A DNA stretch of 64,000 bases from Neospora caninum Liverpool (taxonomy: Eukaryota > Apicomplexa > Conoidasida > Eucoccidiorida > Sarcocystidae). The stretch's first letter is position 1, and every line of letters begins with the position of its first letter. Made by a program: the position numbers and the translations under genes. Under the pieces are notes generated by a model. The model was not told where the DNA came from. It saw only the letters and a program-made list of their open reading frames with translations, and searched no databases. Below, piece after piece: positions 1 through 12,600 of the stretch. The DNA lies in contig NC_018393.1 of assembly GCF_000208865.1 (NCBI RefSeq), positions 2,560,714 through 2,624,713 on the forward strand. The letters are read 5' to 3'.

Positions 1-1
1 C

Positions 2-3000
2 TGCGCTCCGCATGCATCCACGCCGTCGCTGAAGGCCGATGGCGACTCGCCACTCCCTTCCCTCGACGCGCGCCATGCGCAGCTGTCCTCGGGGCAGCTT
101 GGGCCTTTCTCTTCGTCGCGGAAACGCTTCGGGTCGCCGCTCTTTGTCTCGCCCTCGCTCACCCGCGTTTCGCCCATGACGCTCAAGAAGCCACGGACAG
201 AGAACCGCCGCCAAAATGTCCCCATCGTGGAAGACCCGGACGGCGCGTTCAGCGAACGGAGACACAAATCGAGGCTCGATCGGCAGGGGCAACAGGGCGA
301 CGCGGGAGAAAGCGACGCTCAAGAGGGAAGCGAGAGAAAGCCGATGCGCGGCGCCGAGAAGGCTAGCCTCGCACCCCCCTCGCTCTGCGCCCCGCCTCTC
401 CTGACTCCTCCGATGCTTTCGCCGGCACAAGGCGACGCGGGAAGCCTCCACGGCGAAGAGAACGAAGAGCCGAACCCTCCGCGCGTTTCCTCTGCACTGC
501 GACGCTCTGCAAGCTTCGCTGACCAGCCGTTCGAGGTGTCTGCATCTCACGGCCAAACTCCACGGGGGCACCTGTTTTGCGTGCCAGCGTCTTCAATGCA
601 TGCGTGGTCCAGCTCTTCCGGCGACAGCCTCCGAAAACGATTGACCGGAATCACGAGTTTCCAGCTGCCTCGGCGCTCGACAGGAGACGAGAGCCGTGCG
701 GAAGCCTCGCAAGAAGAGAGAAGCGGCGTCTCCGGACCGTCCCCGCCCCAGGCGCCGCGGCGGTCTCTCCCGTCGCAGGCGTTTTCCGGCGAGGCTTCAG
801 GGGACCGATCCTCGTTTCTGCTGGCTGCGGGCGTCCTCAGCGGCTCTTGCCTCCACTCGCCTTCTGCAAACTCCTCCCTGCTTCCTGCCGTCTCGCCGGG
901 ATTTTCCAGGCAGGACGAAGAACGAGAAGAGGTGAAGCCGAGAGACTCTCGGGAACCCTCGGCTTCGACGGGTTCCACGAGGCAGTCCGACGCCTCGGCT
1001 GTTCTTCGGACTCTGTCGCGGCCTTCGCTCTCCTCGTGGCTGCCGTCGTACGGCGGAGCGGGACGAGAACCAGGCGACGGTCGAGGAGGCGCAAAGCGAC
1101 GCGCAACGCAGGCGTCGGTTGCCGCGCTGGCCTCCAGAGAAGCGACAGAGGCGCCTTGCAGAGACATGAGAACAGGCAACCCTGGCGATGAAGCGGCAAG
1201 CGAAACGAGAGGAACACAGGCCGCGGGAGAGAAACAAGGCGAGGAAGAGACACAAGGCGAGGTACGCGAAAGCTCGAACGGACCCTGGCAGCCAAGAAGG
1301 ATGTCGATTGGCAATCTTTTCTCGATGGTTTCGTCCAGCGTTCGTTTGCTGTCGAAGGCAGCGCCCACGCTGGCCACCACCGCGCGTCTGTCGCTTCAGC
1401 GCGACACAGAGAAGGACACACGCCCAGCGGGGGGCGAAGCAGAGACGCACGGAGGATGGAACGGTGAAGCACCGAAAGGGAACGGATGCGAAGCAGGAAG
1501 CGGCGGCGGGCAGCGAGCGCCGGCGACGGAAGCAGGAGAGACGGACGACAGCGAAAGGGAAGACGAAAGCGGAGAAGGAGAGGAAAACATGCAGGGGAAA
1601 GAGAACGAAGACAATCGATGCAGCATCTCCTTATCGGATGTCGAGGACGGCCCAAGGGAGAACAGCCGGCAGCGTCCTTGCGACGCCGCTGGACGATTGA
1701 AGGCTGAAGGTCGAGATCTCGAGAGACTCGATTCCTCTCTGGCTTCCTTTGATTCGTTGTCGCCTTCAGTTGCTCAGCCTCTCTCGGCTCGTCCTGTTGG
1801 CGATCCTCCATCGTCTGTGTCCTCTGCCCCTTCCGCCGTCCAGCATCTTTCGTCCTCTTCTCTCTCTTCTCTCTCTTCTTCCTCTTCTTCCTCTTCTCTC
1901 TCGTCGTCCTCTTGTTCTTCTCTCTCCTCATCCTCTTCTTCTCTCTCCTCATCCTCTTCTTCTCTCTCTTCTTCCTCTTCTTCTCTCTCCTCTTACTCTT
2001 CTCCTGTCTCCTCTTCCTCTTCTACCTCTTCTTCTCTCTCCTCTTCCTCTTCTACCTCTTCTTCTCTCTCCTCTTCCTCTTCTTCGTCCTCTTCTTCCTC
2101 TTCTCTCTCTTCTTCCTCTTCTTCTCTCTCCTCATCCTCTTCTCTCTCTTCTTCCTCTTCTTCCTCCTCTGGTTCTCTCTCGCCTTCCACTTGTCCCACC
2201 GGCACTTCGCCTTTCTCGAGTCAGCTGTTGCTTCCCACTCTGCCGCCGCCGCTGTCGAGGAACCGCCGACGGCGTTCAAGTGGCGCCGCTGCGTTGCTGT
2301 TCCTGAGCGGTAACGCAGGGCCGGCATCCTTTCATGCGTCGTTCTTGAAGAACCGGACGCAGCGGGGAGAAGACCATCTCCCCACTTCGCTTAGGAAGGC
2401 GGCACGAATCTCGGAGGGTGGCGAAGCGGCGAGACGCGCCGCGGAGCCGGCGCTGGACAGCGAAGGGCGCGAAGGCGAAGACGAGAACAGGATCGGCGCG
2501 GACGAACAAGAGAGCACAGGTCGCCTGGCGACGGCGGAGGCGAAGGATGGACCGTCCCTCCTTGATGGAGAAGAGACAGAACAAGAGAGGAGGGTTCGCG
2601 CAGGGAGGAGAACAAGGAGGCGGCTAACCGAGGCAGCGTTCAGTGCGGGAGGCGACGACGATTTATTGACTGCAGCGCTCTGCTGCTTTGGACCGGCCTT
2701 GACGGAAGAGGAAACGAAGCAAATGCGACAGCGAGAAGAAGCGAGGCGAGCGCAGGAAGAAGAACGCAGGAGGCGCGAGGAGGAGCGCCGTCGGCAAGAG
2801 CAAGAAGAAGAACGAAGACGCCTCCAGGCAGAAGAAGAGAGAAGGAAAGAAGAAGAGAGAAGGAACGAAGAAGAGAGAAGGAAAGAAGAAGAGCGAAGGA
2901 AAGAAGAAGAGAGAAGGAAAGAAGAAGAGAGGAAGAAACTTGAAGAGCGAGAACGGCTGCGGCAGCGCCAGGAAGCAGAACCAGTCAAGTCCCAGGGCCA

Positions 3001-3796
3001 TGGGACACGTCTCTTTTCTTCCTCGCCTTCGACGCTTTCGCCAGTTAGCGGCCTGTCTGCGGTCGTGCCGTCCACGGCGCGTGGAGCTTCGCTTGCGACA
3101 GCCCCCGCCTCTCTCGCTCTCGGCGTCGCTCTCCCTCCGTCGACGGCGGCGCCTCCTCCGCATCCAGGCCTTGCCTCGGACCCGAACTCGGCAAGCTTCG
3201 GTTCGCAGCCTTCGGGGCCTCCGCGCCGCCCTCGGCTGCGAATCAGGAGAACTTTGGGATCAAATCCAGAGAACGCAGGCAATGCGACGGAGACGTCGGG
3301 CTCCGCCCCTCCGCCTTTCGCCTTCCCCCCCCCAACTGCCTCGGCGCCTCTCACAGGCGGGGCAGGCCTGCAACGCATCTCTGCGCCTCCAGCCCCGTTC
3401 CCTTCTGTCGCTTCTGCCCCTCCGTCCCCTTCTGCTGTCTCTCCTGTCCCTTCTCCTTCTCCTGTCTCTTCTCCTTCTCCTGTCTCTTCTTCTCCTGTCC
3501 CTTCTTGTTCTCCTTTCGCTCCGTCTGCTGTCCCTCCTTTCCCTTCTTCCGCGCCTTTCCCTTCTTCCTCTCCGTTCGCTCTGCCGACACAGCCTGTTGC
3601 GCCCTTCTCTTTCGGTTCTTCTGGACCCGCGGCAGGGGCGGGCGCCCGTTCGGAGCAGGGACTGGAAGCCGCGGGGTTCGGCAGTTCGACGCGCTTTGTG
3701 CCCGGAGGGAATGCGCAGACCGCCGCGAGCGCGTTCGCGTTTCGGCCCGGGGGCGGCTTTCGAGGCGGGCGGAGAGGCGGCCGCGGCCGGCGGTAA
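2..3796 (+). CDS. Ser-rich coiled-coil protein with FG/RGG tail (nucleoporin-like), 5' partial
   Basis: The frame is open from base 2 to the TAA at 3794-3796 (1264 residues in the window), so the gene begins upstream; the first in-window ATG is at 176 but is probably internal. Visible regions, in order: a long charged disordered part; an almost pure Ser tract (about 1847-2175); a Glu/Arg/Lys-rich segment (about 2700-2970) that should form a single long helix or coiled coil; a Pro/Ser/Ala-rich part with scattered Phe-Gly pairs (GSQPSG, SFGSSG, GFGSS, FAFRPGGG); and an RGG-type basic end (GGGFRGGRRGGRGRR). FG dipeptides with low-complexity spacers suggest a nucleoporin, and RGG tails suggest RNA binding. 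No globular domain is visible, so the function is an inference. It runs convergently with the RNB ribonuclease gene. Confidence 0.6.
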   Translation, partial: CAPHASTPSLKADGDSPLPSLDARHAQLSSGQLGPFSSSRKRFGSPLFVSPSLTRVSPMTLKKPRTENRRQNVPIVEDPDGAFSERRHKSRLDRQGQQGDAGESDAQEGSERKPMRGAEKASLAPPSLCAPPLLTPPMLSPAQGDAGSLHGEENEEPNPPRVSSALRRSASFADQPFEVSASHGQTPRGHLFCVPASSMHAWSSSSGDSLRKRLTGITSFQLPRRSTGDESRAEASQEERSGVSGPSPPQAPRRSLPSQAFSGEASGDRSSFLLAAGVLSGSCLHSPSANSSLLPAVSPGFSRQDEEREEVKPRDSREPSASTGSTRQSDASAVLRTLSRPSLSSWLPSYGGAGREPGDGRGGAKRRATQASVAALASREATEAPCRDMRTGNPGDEAASETRGTQAAGEKQGEEETQGEVRESSNGPWQPRRMSIGNLFSMVSSSVRLLSKAAPTLATTARLSLQRDTEKDTRPAGGEAETHGGWNGEAPKGNGCEAGSGGGQRAPATEAGETDDSEREDESGEGEENMQGKENEDNRCSISLSDVEDGPRENSRQRPCDAAGRLKAEGRDLERLDSSLASFDSLSPSVAQPLSARPVGDPPSSVSSAPSAVQHLSSSSLSSLSSSSSSSSLSSSSCSSLSSSSSSLSSSSSSLSSSSSSLSSYSSPVSSSSSTSSSLSSSSSTSSSLSSSSSSSSSSSSLSSSSSSLSSSSSLSSSSSSSSGSLSPSTCPTGTSPFSSQLLLPTLPPPLSRNRRRRSSGAAALLFLSGNAGPASFHASFLKNRTQRGEDHLPTSLRKAARISEGGEAARRAAEPALDSEGREGEDENRIGADEQESTGRLATAEAKDGPSLLDGEETEQERRVRAGRRTRRRLTEAAFSAGGDDDLLTAALCCFGPALTEEETKQMRQREEARRAQEEERRRREEERRRQEQEEERRRLQAEEERRKEEERRNEEERRKEEERRKEEERRKEEERKKLEERERLRQRQEAEPVKSQGHGTRLFSSSPSTLSPVSGLSAVVPSTARGASLATAPASLALGVALPPSTAAPPPHPGLASDPNSASFGSQPSGPPRRPRLRIRRTLGSNPENAGNATETSGSAPPPFAFPPPTASAPLTGGAGLQRISAPPAPFPSVASAPPSPSAVSPVPSPSPVSSPSPVSSSPVPSCSPFAPSAVPPFPSSAPFPSSSPFALPTQPVAPFSFGSSGPAAGAGARSEQGLEAAGFGSSTRFVPGGNAQTAASAFAFRPGGGFRGGRRGGRGRR
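1847..2175 (+). repeat. TCT/TCC pyrimidine tract encoding poly-Ser
   Basis: Nearly all-pyrimidine coding strand, made of irregular TCT, TCC and CTC units, inside the first gene. It encodes over 100 residues that are almost only Ser with occasional Leu. The opposite strand is all purine, which produces spurious Glu/Arg-rich antisense frames. Such tracts are length-unstable. Confidence 0.85.
2820..2945 (+). repeat. Degenerate purine tandem repeat encoding E/R/K helix
   Basis: Purine-rich tandem units of about 15-18 bases (GAAGAAGAGAGAAGGAAA-like) encode repeated [12 protein letters not shown] blocks in the first gene. The charge pattern predicts a long charged helix. Confidence 0.8.
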
Positions 3797-5427
3797 AAAC
3801 ACCCAGAAAAGAGATGAAAAAGTTGCTTTCCTTTGTCAGCTGAGTTCCCGAACCCCTCGTCGCTGCGAAGCAAAAGGGGCGAGGGGAAGAAACGGTTCCA
3901 TGTGTCGTCCGGGCAACTCGATTTGCGGGTACCTATCTGTGTTTGTGAGGCAGGGTCTGAAGGCGTGTAGTTGTGTGTCTCCATGTATCTCGTGTTTTGT
4001 CGATTGCGTGGGCAGTGTTACGTCTCTGCCGAGATTTCCCGTTTCACGTGGCCTTTATGTGGCGAAGATTGCCGACGCTCAAGAGGGGCTACTCCCCGGA
4101 AGGCGTCTTTCTCTTCAGTATACGCCAAGGCTGTTCGTGTCGCACACAAAATCCTCGCGACGAGCACAGGCATGTCGCGCTTCCTTGTGAACTGCCTGAG
4201 CAGTTGCGTCTCGCCTCAGCGCGGGAACGTCTCTGCACGCTGTCGTCCTCGCTTTGGGACCTTGAAGAGCCGTTCGAGGCCAGTTGTCGCTTGTCGAAGT
4301 CGTGTCGATGAAAGGAGCGCGTACCTCCCAGTCAAACGTATGCAGGGCCAGTTCTTTCGGACGTCGGTACGCGTCGGGCTTGGCTGTGTCCATCCATTTT
4401 GCACACAGCGATGTGCGCATTTATGTCCCTTTTTTTTGCCGTGCAAAGCGATGCAGGCATGTTTCATTTCTATCCAGGGAAAGATCACCGAGGAGCCGCG
4501 ATGTTGCGGGTTCCGGCGCTTTGAGAACTTTTGTGAAACTCCTCAACACGAAAAGGCTGAGCAGTCAGCAGACCGTGGCGGCCAGGCCAGCGCGGCGAAC
4601 CGCCACGAAGGCGCATGCACTCGCGGGGCGCCCTTTGGAGCCCGAGGCACACGCATCTCCACACATACGCAGCTTTCCATAGTTCTATCTATCCCGCTAT
4701 CTTACGGTCCCTCTCTATAAATATATGTAACGTTCGTGTTTAACAGTACCTCTCTATACGTGTATATTTTTCTGTACACAAAGTCTACATATTGGCATAC
4801 AGAGATATTTGGTATGTATCCGTGTTTGTGTCTGCCGATGTATGTATGTGCGTATACCACTACTGTGTATATGCATCTACAGACACGGAACCCCGAGGGA
4901 AACTTCACTGCGTGACGAGCATCCAAGAGAGATAGGCTTGAAAAGCAACTCGTGAAGGAACGCGGCACATCGCGAAAGACAGAGGAAGGCAGCCTAGGAG
5001 AGAGGGAAGAGCGGAAGCACGGCGAGGAGAGAGACAAGAACAAGCGGGACAGTCCCTGCCAACCTGTGGACAAGTTCAAAGCGAAGCTCGCAGAGAGACG
5101 CGGCTGCTTCCTGTTTTCGTACTCTCTTTCCTTTTCAGGGTAACGCAGTGCATGCACTGCTTGGCGAAGAGTTTCACACAGCCCCGCAGCGAGGCGCGCG
5201 AGGCCCCAGCGAAAGACGGCTATGCACCCTCACCACCTGCGGCCACAGACATAGATACATGTACACAAGCATACTTCCATGCTTATATATATATATATAT
5301 ATACAGGGATGTGTCGCTTCAAGAAGGCTGTGTCTCCACTCAGAGGTCCATCTTTAAACCCTCGAATGGACCTCGCCGGGTCGCTTTTGTTTGAAGTCGC
5401 TAGGGCATTCGTTCGGCATTTTCTCGC
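3797..5427. other. Convergent 3' intergenic region
   Basis: Lies between two convergent genes and should hold both 3' UTRs. It has no credible exon. A short (TA)n run lies at about 5285-5302, with several T/A-rich patches at 4720-4870. Confidence 0.7.
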
Positions 5428-6519
5428 TCAGAGTTTCGCGTTGGAGCCGTCGGGAGGCCCTGTGGGGGACGGTAGCCAGAAGGGTAGGCGGACTGACCAC
5501 TGTGTCTCTCCGGGAACGAGTTTCACCTGCAAGGGAGAGAGCGCGCGGAGACGCTTTACTTCGTCTTTGCCCCACGGCTCGGGAGGCGCGGCGCCGCCGA
5601 GCAGCCTCGCGGACTCCTTCGACAGAGAAGATCTCGACGTGGCCGCAGAAACATCTGACTCCTGAAACCCGTTCCCGTTGCGGAGGCGGCGAACATTAAG
5701 GGCGCTAACGCTCTCTGTTCCGTTTCCGGCCGTTCTTTGTTTCTTTCGCTCTTCGTGCTCTTCGGCCTTGACGTCCGCGCCTTCAACAATCTCGAGACCC
5801 AAAGTGGCGAGACTGACGCTACGCGTCGCCTGCAAAAGTGGAATGTAGATCACCAACGCTGCGCGAATCTTGTCTTTATCTTTTGTCTCTCCCTCGACTT
5901 GTTCCCTTCTCCCGGTGTCGTCGGAGTCCTGTCGCTTGCCGCGTGGACGATGGGTTTCTCTCTTCGGTCCCTGACTGGACTTCTCAGGAGCCGGCGGTGT
6001 CTCCCACGCGCGCGCTTCACCACTTGCCACTGCGTCCTCTGTCTTTCCCGGTTCTTCTCTCTCTGCATCTTCGTCGGCGTTTAGTTCGACGCGCGTCTCG
6101 TTTCCTTCTTTTTCGTGTCTTTTTCCTTCGTCGAGCTCGCCGGTGTCGCTGCTTCCCGCGGGGTCGCCTGCGCCCGATGGAGCCGACGGGGTCGGCGGGC
6201 CAGAGGAGGACGAGGCAGGAACGACAATTTTCAAAATCGACGCTTCTGAGTAGAGAAGGCCCTCGCGGTGAAACTCCCGAAGAAACGCGTTGAAATACCA
6301 AGACCGAAATGCAACCTGTGCGCTGTCTGCTCTCCGGCTGTTCTCGTTGCACTGGCGGCACGCAGCCTAAAGAAGAAACAAGCAGAGACGCGCTCACTTC
6401 CGATGGGCTGCGCAAACGCCAGGACAAGACGGAGACGCACCCAGAAAACACACAGAATCTACAAAACACAAAACGCTCCCGACCCGTGTCGGGTCCATTT
6501 CATACAATCGATGCAAATA

Positions 6520-6564
<45 letters not shown>

Positions 6565-6648
6565 GTCTATCTATATATAGATATTATATACATGCATACA
6601 CGCATATATGAATATGCATCAGCGTGCATATGTGTATACACATGGCCA

Positions 6649-6692
<44 letters not shown>

Positions 6693-9600
6693 CTGGAGCT
6701 TCGAATTCTATTCTTTTTTCACCCATGCACTCCCGTGTCCGGAGCCTGCATACTGGCTGCGCCTGCCGTACAGAGCGCCACGGGTTTCTCCTGGAGGTCC
6801 GAACCGAACAGGAAACCCCCAGATGATAGTCAAGTGCATACACTAATACATATATGAATAAGTATATATTTGATTATCCAGATCTATGGTTGGAGGCCGA
6901 GATGTACATGCATGCAGAGCTGTGCGTGTGCAGAGGAGGCGAGGAGAGGCGCGGCCTTTGGCGGCGTCCTGACCTCGAGCGTGTCGACGGGGACGGTGAG
7001 GGCCTCGCCTCTCAGCCTTTTGGAGAGAAGGCGATGCACGTGGAGATCCGCATAGCGCCGAATCGGTGAGGTGAAATGCATGTAACTCGACAGACAGAGC
7101 GCCCAGTGACTGCGAGGAAGAGACAGAGCCGCGAGAGAGCAGAAGAAACGGAACGTCACACGCGAGACAGGCAGGCGAGTCGGAGACACGCGAGAAGCCC
7201 AGGGGCAGACGAAGACGAGGACCAGACAGCCAAGGAAAGCAAACATTCACGCACCCTTGCTCGCATGCGCTGTCCAGCGCCCATACACACAGACGTGTGC
7301 AAACGGGCAGAGACACAGCGGTAAACATGGATACGTATGCAGAAACGCACATCACCTTACATATCTATACATGCATATCTATACACAAAATACACATCGT
7401 TATATGTATATATATGTATATATATACATATGCATATATGTAATTTGTAGAGCTATTTGGGGTGGCGTGGGCGGGAGTAGCGGTCTGTATATGCGTAGAT
7501 GTACAGAGAAATCCATTCCAGTCAAAACCACGTTTCAGCGCCACGGTATGAAAACCCTATTCGATGCAGACAAACATATATGCATACGCAACCTGTATGC
7601 ATATACATATATATGTAAATATGCATATATATGTATATATATGTATGTATAGGGATGGAGATGTGTGGACATCTCCGGGGGGTGAAAGACGTACCCTAGG
7701 TCGGCCGGCTGAGACGTTCGGTGAACTGAGGAGCGTTTCGAGGAACCTCCTGTCTCTGACTCTGTTGCGTCCTTGTGTTGTTCCTTTCTGTCCTTGCTTG
7801 CACGTCCTGAAGGAGGAGCCGCAGGCTGTCGGGCTGCCACAGCTGGAGAGACGTACTGGGCTTGGAGGAAAAATTCTTGGAGAACCGAGAAACAAAGCGC
7901 CTGCAGAAAGACGCGAGAACGCAGCGAAAGAGACAGGCAGACGCCCGTAAAAGAACGACAAAAAGCCCGAGAAGGAGCGCTCCGCACGAGCAAGCGAGAA
8001 GGGAGACAGGCGTTTCGAGCGCGCAGAAGGAGACCCTGCGACGACGGGGGGGGGGGGGGGGAGGGGAGGGTAAGAGAGGGGAGACAAAAAGAGAAGGGAG
8101 GAGACACAGGAAAACGGAGACGGGAAAAAGAGAGAGAAATCAAAAGTCAAAGTACCGTTTCGAGAGCGCGAAGACGACGGAAGACAAGGAGAGAAAACAG
8201 AGAAGAGAAGGAGAGAAGAAGAGAAGGAGAGAAGAAGAGAAGGAGAGGAAGAGACTATCGAAGGAGATGAAGTCGGCCGCCGAGAAAGGGAAGGAGGTCC
8301 AAGAGGAGACGCAGAGAGAGACGAAGCGCGACGAGTCACTATCGTGAAGGATAGAAGGGAGCGAACAGGCGAGAGGACGGAGAAAAGCTGACTTACATTG
8401 TAAACAGGTGCACTAAGCCGTGCTTTGCAGAACTCGAGAAGGTGGCTAAGCTTGATGCCGCTGACGTCATCCTGGTCGTCCCCTGCATCGCCATTCGATT
8501 CGCCTCGGCTCTCTGGGCGGTCCCGCTTAAGCGCGTCCTCGAGACGCGGCGCAGCTTGCATGTGCGTTTGGAAGGCCTCCCAGAGGCCTGGGTCGAGAGT
8601 GTCTCTCAGAAATCGAATGGCGCCGTCGTTGCTGCCTGCATGCGCTCGGAGGAGGCCGCCAAAGGCGACCGGTTTCGGCAGTTCCGGCTCTGTTGTTTTT
8701 CCTTCGCCCGCGCTCGCGCTGTCTCGATTCCTCTCTTCCTCTCTCAAGAAGGCTGCCATGGCTTCTCCAGAGGCTCCTCGGGCTTCGCCGAACTCGCGTC
8801 GGCTTGGTGGAGCGATGCATGCACCGGTCCTCTCGCTGGACTGACCTGCCTCCTTCGACACAACGCGTGAAGGCTCGGCGTCTCGCTGTTCCCAGACTCG
8901 CGCCTCTCCTTCTCGCCTCGAACTGTCTTTCTTCTCTCTCTCGTGGCCGCATGCGTCCTTCTCTCCGCCTCGGATGCCGCGACGCTCCCGGGCTTCCGCA
9001 TCCTCTTCTGTTTCCTCTCTTTGTTTCGTTTCTTGCTTCATTGCTCCCACGTCTCCCTCGACCGTTTCTGTTCCCCGTTTCTCGCGCCCTTCCAGTTCGC
9101 GACTGTGCCCCGCCGCTATCGCCTGGCGACCTCGCGATGCCTCTCGTTGAGCAGCCAGAATTTCCTCCGCGACGCAGTGGTTGGCCAGCACCATGCTTTC
9201 TTCCACGAGGAGATGGGAAAGTGGATTCGACTCGCGGACGAGGAGCGAGACGGGACGCAGTGTCTCCTTGTCCGAGGCAAAGTAGAGCGAGAGACGGCCG
9301 CTGCTCGACAGGTGAATCGCGCCTTCCTTCTGGCGCCGCCGCTGTCGCCGCAGAGTGAGGAAATACGTGGTGATAAGGTCGACGGCGACCGGGGCTGATA
9401 AGGAGACACAGCGCATCAAAGAACGAGGGCGACTGTCCAGGGCCGCGCCGCTTCTGCAGTTCACCAGCTGGACTAGCTAGAGGACGTCGCCAAGCGCCGT
9501 CGTTCGCAAACGCGCGCAACCGACACACCGTGGGAGCCTGCGGCGACCCGGCGTCTCTCTCGCTCGCTCTCAGCGGGTCACCAGCCGAGAGCGTGGTGCA

Positions 9601-12600
9601 CAGCCTGCCGATCGAGAGAAAGGCCGCGCGCAAAGTGAAAGACGCGAGGCGAAAGCGCAGAGTGGAAGACGCTCTGAGGACGAACCGGGGTGGGACCCCT
9701 GTCGCCCGGGAGAGACACGCGCGAGGCAAAACGCGGGGGTGCGAAAAGAAAAGCCGACTCTACCTGGAATGTCGAATCGGACACCGATCTCGCCAATGAG
9801 GGCCTTGACTGCTTCTTTGGTCCCCCGCCAAAGCCGCGCCTCCTCCGCGCTTCCCCCGCCAGCGTCCCGACGGAGCGGCCTCGGGAAATCTGCCACGCTT
9901 GCGGCCTTCCAGAAGGACGCGTCGTCGCCCGGCTCAGAAGCGCCGCGGCCGCTGGGCATGCGCGGCCAGTCGCGAACAAGCAAATCCCACAGCAGCGAGG
10001 CGCGCGAGGCCGAAGCGAATGGCGAGGAAGAAAGAAAGCCTCCAAGCGAGCCTGGAACCGCAAGAAGAAAACTGTCGACTTGGGCGTAGTCGAGACGGGC
10101 GCTGAGAGAGAACGCCACCAAGATACACATCGTATACACATACAGCGAGTTAGGTGTGCACAGGGGTACTTACCGATATGCACTCGTCGTGCACACCGAC
10201 ACACACCCACATACATATATACATCTATATACATATATATATATACATATCTATTGTGTATGTCGACGTATATGTGTATGCAAGGCGATGTGCCTTGATG
10301 TCCTGGAAAGTGTGGCTTGCGAATGCATGCATGTGCATGTATTCGTCGAATGAGATTCCTTTATCCGTGTTCTTCTCGACTGTCCGTTCTCTTTGTCTTT
10401 TATCCTTCTCGTTTCTGCTTTCGTACGCTGTTCGGATGATCGTCTTGGCCAGCTGTGGGGGTCGCACGGAGGGGTTGAGGAGTTCGCCTTTCTCGTTCAA
10501 GGTCATGAAGACGGAGAAGGCGAGTCTGTCGACGCCAGAGTGCAAACTGCAGACGCCTTCGCTGAGCGCCGGGGGCAGCATGGGGAAAACCCTGAGCGGA
10601 AGAGAAAAGACAGGAAAGAGAAGAAAGGGTAAAGCGTCCCTGAAACCAAGTCACAGCTGGAGCAGCCGTGAGATCGCGTTTGAAATTGAAGAAGGGAGTG
10701 ACTGGGCGACACGCCCAGATCGACGCCGGGTGAGACGCTGCTTGCAGGACACTTGGAGAGAGCGGGGAGGGGAAAACAGAGCAAACAAAAGCCCTTAGGC
10801 AGGAACGAGAGTCACCCCACGCACTTTGCATCGAGGTAGACAGTCGTGGCCCTCATCGCGGCCTCTGCATCGAGGGCGGAACCTTCTTCGACGAAATGGG
10901 AAACATCTGCCACATGCACCCCCAGTTCGAACAGCGGCTCTTCTTCTCGTTTGAAGCGCAGATCCTGTGCGTCCGCGTCTTGTTCTCGTTCGCCTTCTCT
11001 TTCCACTTCTTCACGAGGAACGGGAGGCGTTGCGTCTCCCTTGCCTCCAGTGGCCTCGGTGACGCAGTCGGCCTGTATCGAAGCCTCGCCAAGGCCCGAG
11101 TATCCTTGCCCGCTCGCCCCCGCGGCCGCAGCGCCGCGCAAACGCGGAAAAGGCGCCTCAGTCGGCCTCGGAGTGTCTCCAGATCCGTGTCGAGTCGCTT
11201 CCGCTGCAACGCGCCTTTCCGATCGGTGCCTGCCTCCGAGACACACGACGCTTATCGCATCGTCGAGGTCTTTTGCTGTTGGAGGGTCAATCGTGAAGGC
11301 CCGAAGCTGCGTTGTGTAAGGCGCCTCGTACGGCGAGTTCGACGAAGCACTCAAAGCGCGTCGGGAAGATGGAAACGCAAAGTGAGACGCCAGCGAAGAT
11401 GCTGGAGTGTCGGCACACGAAGGCGCTTTCTCAAGGTCGCCGCGCGCCTCGCGCTTAACGAAGGAGGCCCTATCGCCCCACGCGTCTTCTCGCTCGCCCG
11501 GCGCGTCTGGTGCCTCGCTGGACGCGTTCGGCGGGCGACAGTCCAGGCGCAGAGGATCGCGTTCCGCGCTGACCAGCCAGAGAGGCCTTCCTGTCTCCGG
11601 GCACACACGAGTGAGGTCGGCGTTCAGTTTCGCCTCAACGTCCAATGGAAAGCCCCACGCATGCGGCAATCCTTCCATGTGAAGCGTCGCCAGAGCCTCC
11701 GCGAGAATGTCCCCGGATCCCTTGCCGCCCAGGCAACGAGCACGAGGTCGAAGCGGCTGAGAAGAGACAGAAGAAGGCGAAGAGGAGGCGCCGGCGTCGA
11801 CGTGGGCGAACGGGGAGGCGCGGGAGGCAACCCAAGGACCACGACGGAGGACAACGAGGGCACTCGCCGAGAGCGAAGAATCTGTGGAAGTCGGCTGCTG
11901 TGCCCAGACACCTTGAATTGCTCTGAGAAGAGCTGAAGGTCGGAGAGGCGACGACGCGACAGACGAGGGCGCATGTGCGTCCGCTTCCCGCGGAGCAGAG
12001 CGCTTTGTACCTCTTCTCTCTCCGTCGATGTCTTGAGATGTCCAAACACTGGAAGCCGAAGTACCCGGCTCCGACGAAGAAAGAGACGAAGGGAGAGAAG
12101 AAGAGGAAGACGAAAGCGGAGGAGACGAGAGCGGAGGAGAAGGGAGAGAAGAAAGAGGGAGAGAAGATGGAGGGAGAGGCGAACGTGGCGAGGTCAGTTC
12201 GTCCGAGTACGGCGATGGTGGCGGATCGAAGAGCAGGGCGATGGGCACGAGGAAGGGTGGAAGGCGAGAATCTCTGAATTCCGCGGGAGGCACAAACACA
12301 GAGGACAATCCAGACGGTTTGCCTCTCTTTCGCGAGGCCTCTTCGCTGCCGCTCTGGCCGAGGAAGCGACGCATGTGCACGAGAGGGCTAAGCTTCCTGG
12401 CAAGCGCAAGAGGCATCCACAAACTCGAGGGGGGAGAGCGAGAAGGAGCGGCTCAACAGCAGCCGTGTTGGAAGCGAGAAGGGAGACGAGAGAACAGGAG
12501 GGCGGCGCGAAGTTCATACAACAGCAGGAAGGCTCCGCAAGCCTCACGCGCTTTCAAAAGAGAGGCCGGGTGCACGATAGGTACAAAACAGGCGAATCTT

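Noticed and set aside
2332..3984. Minus-strand frame of 550 codons over the first gene
   Set aside because: Antisense of repetitive purine/pyrimidine coding sequence; composition is that of the repeat and no domain is seen.
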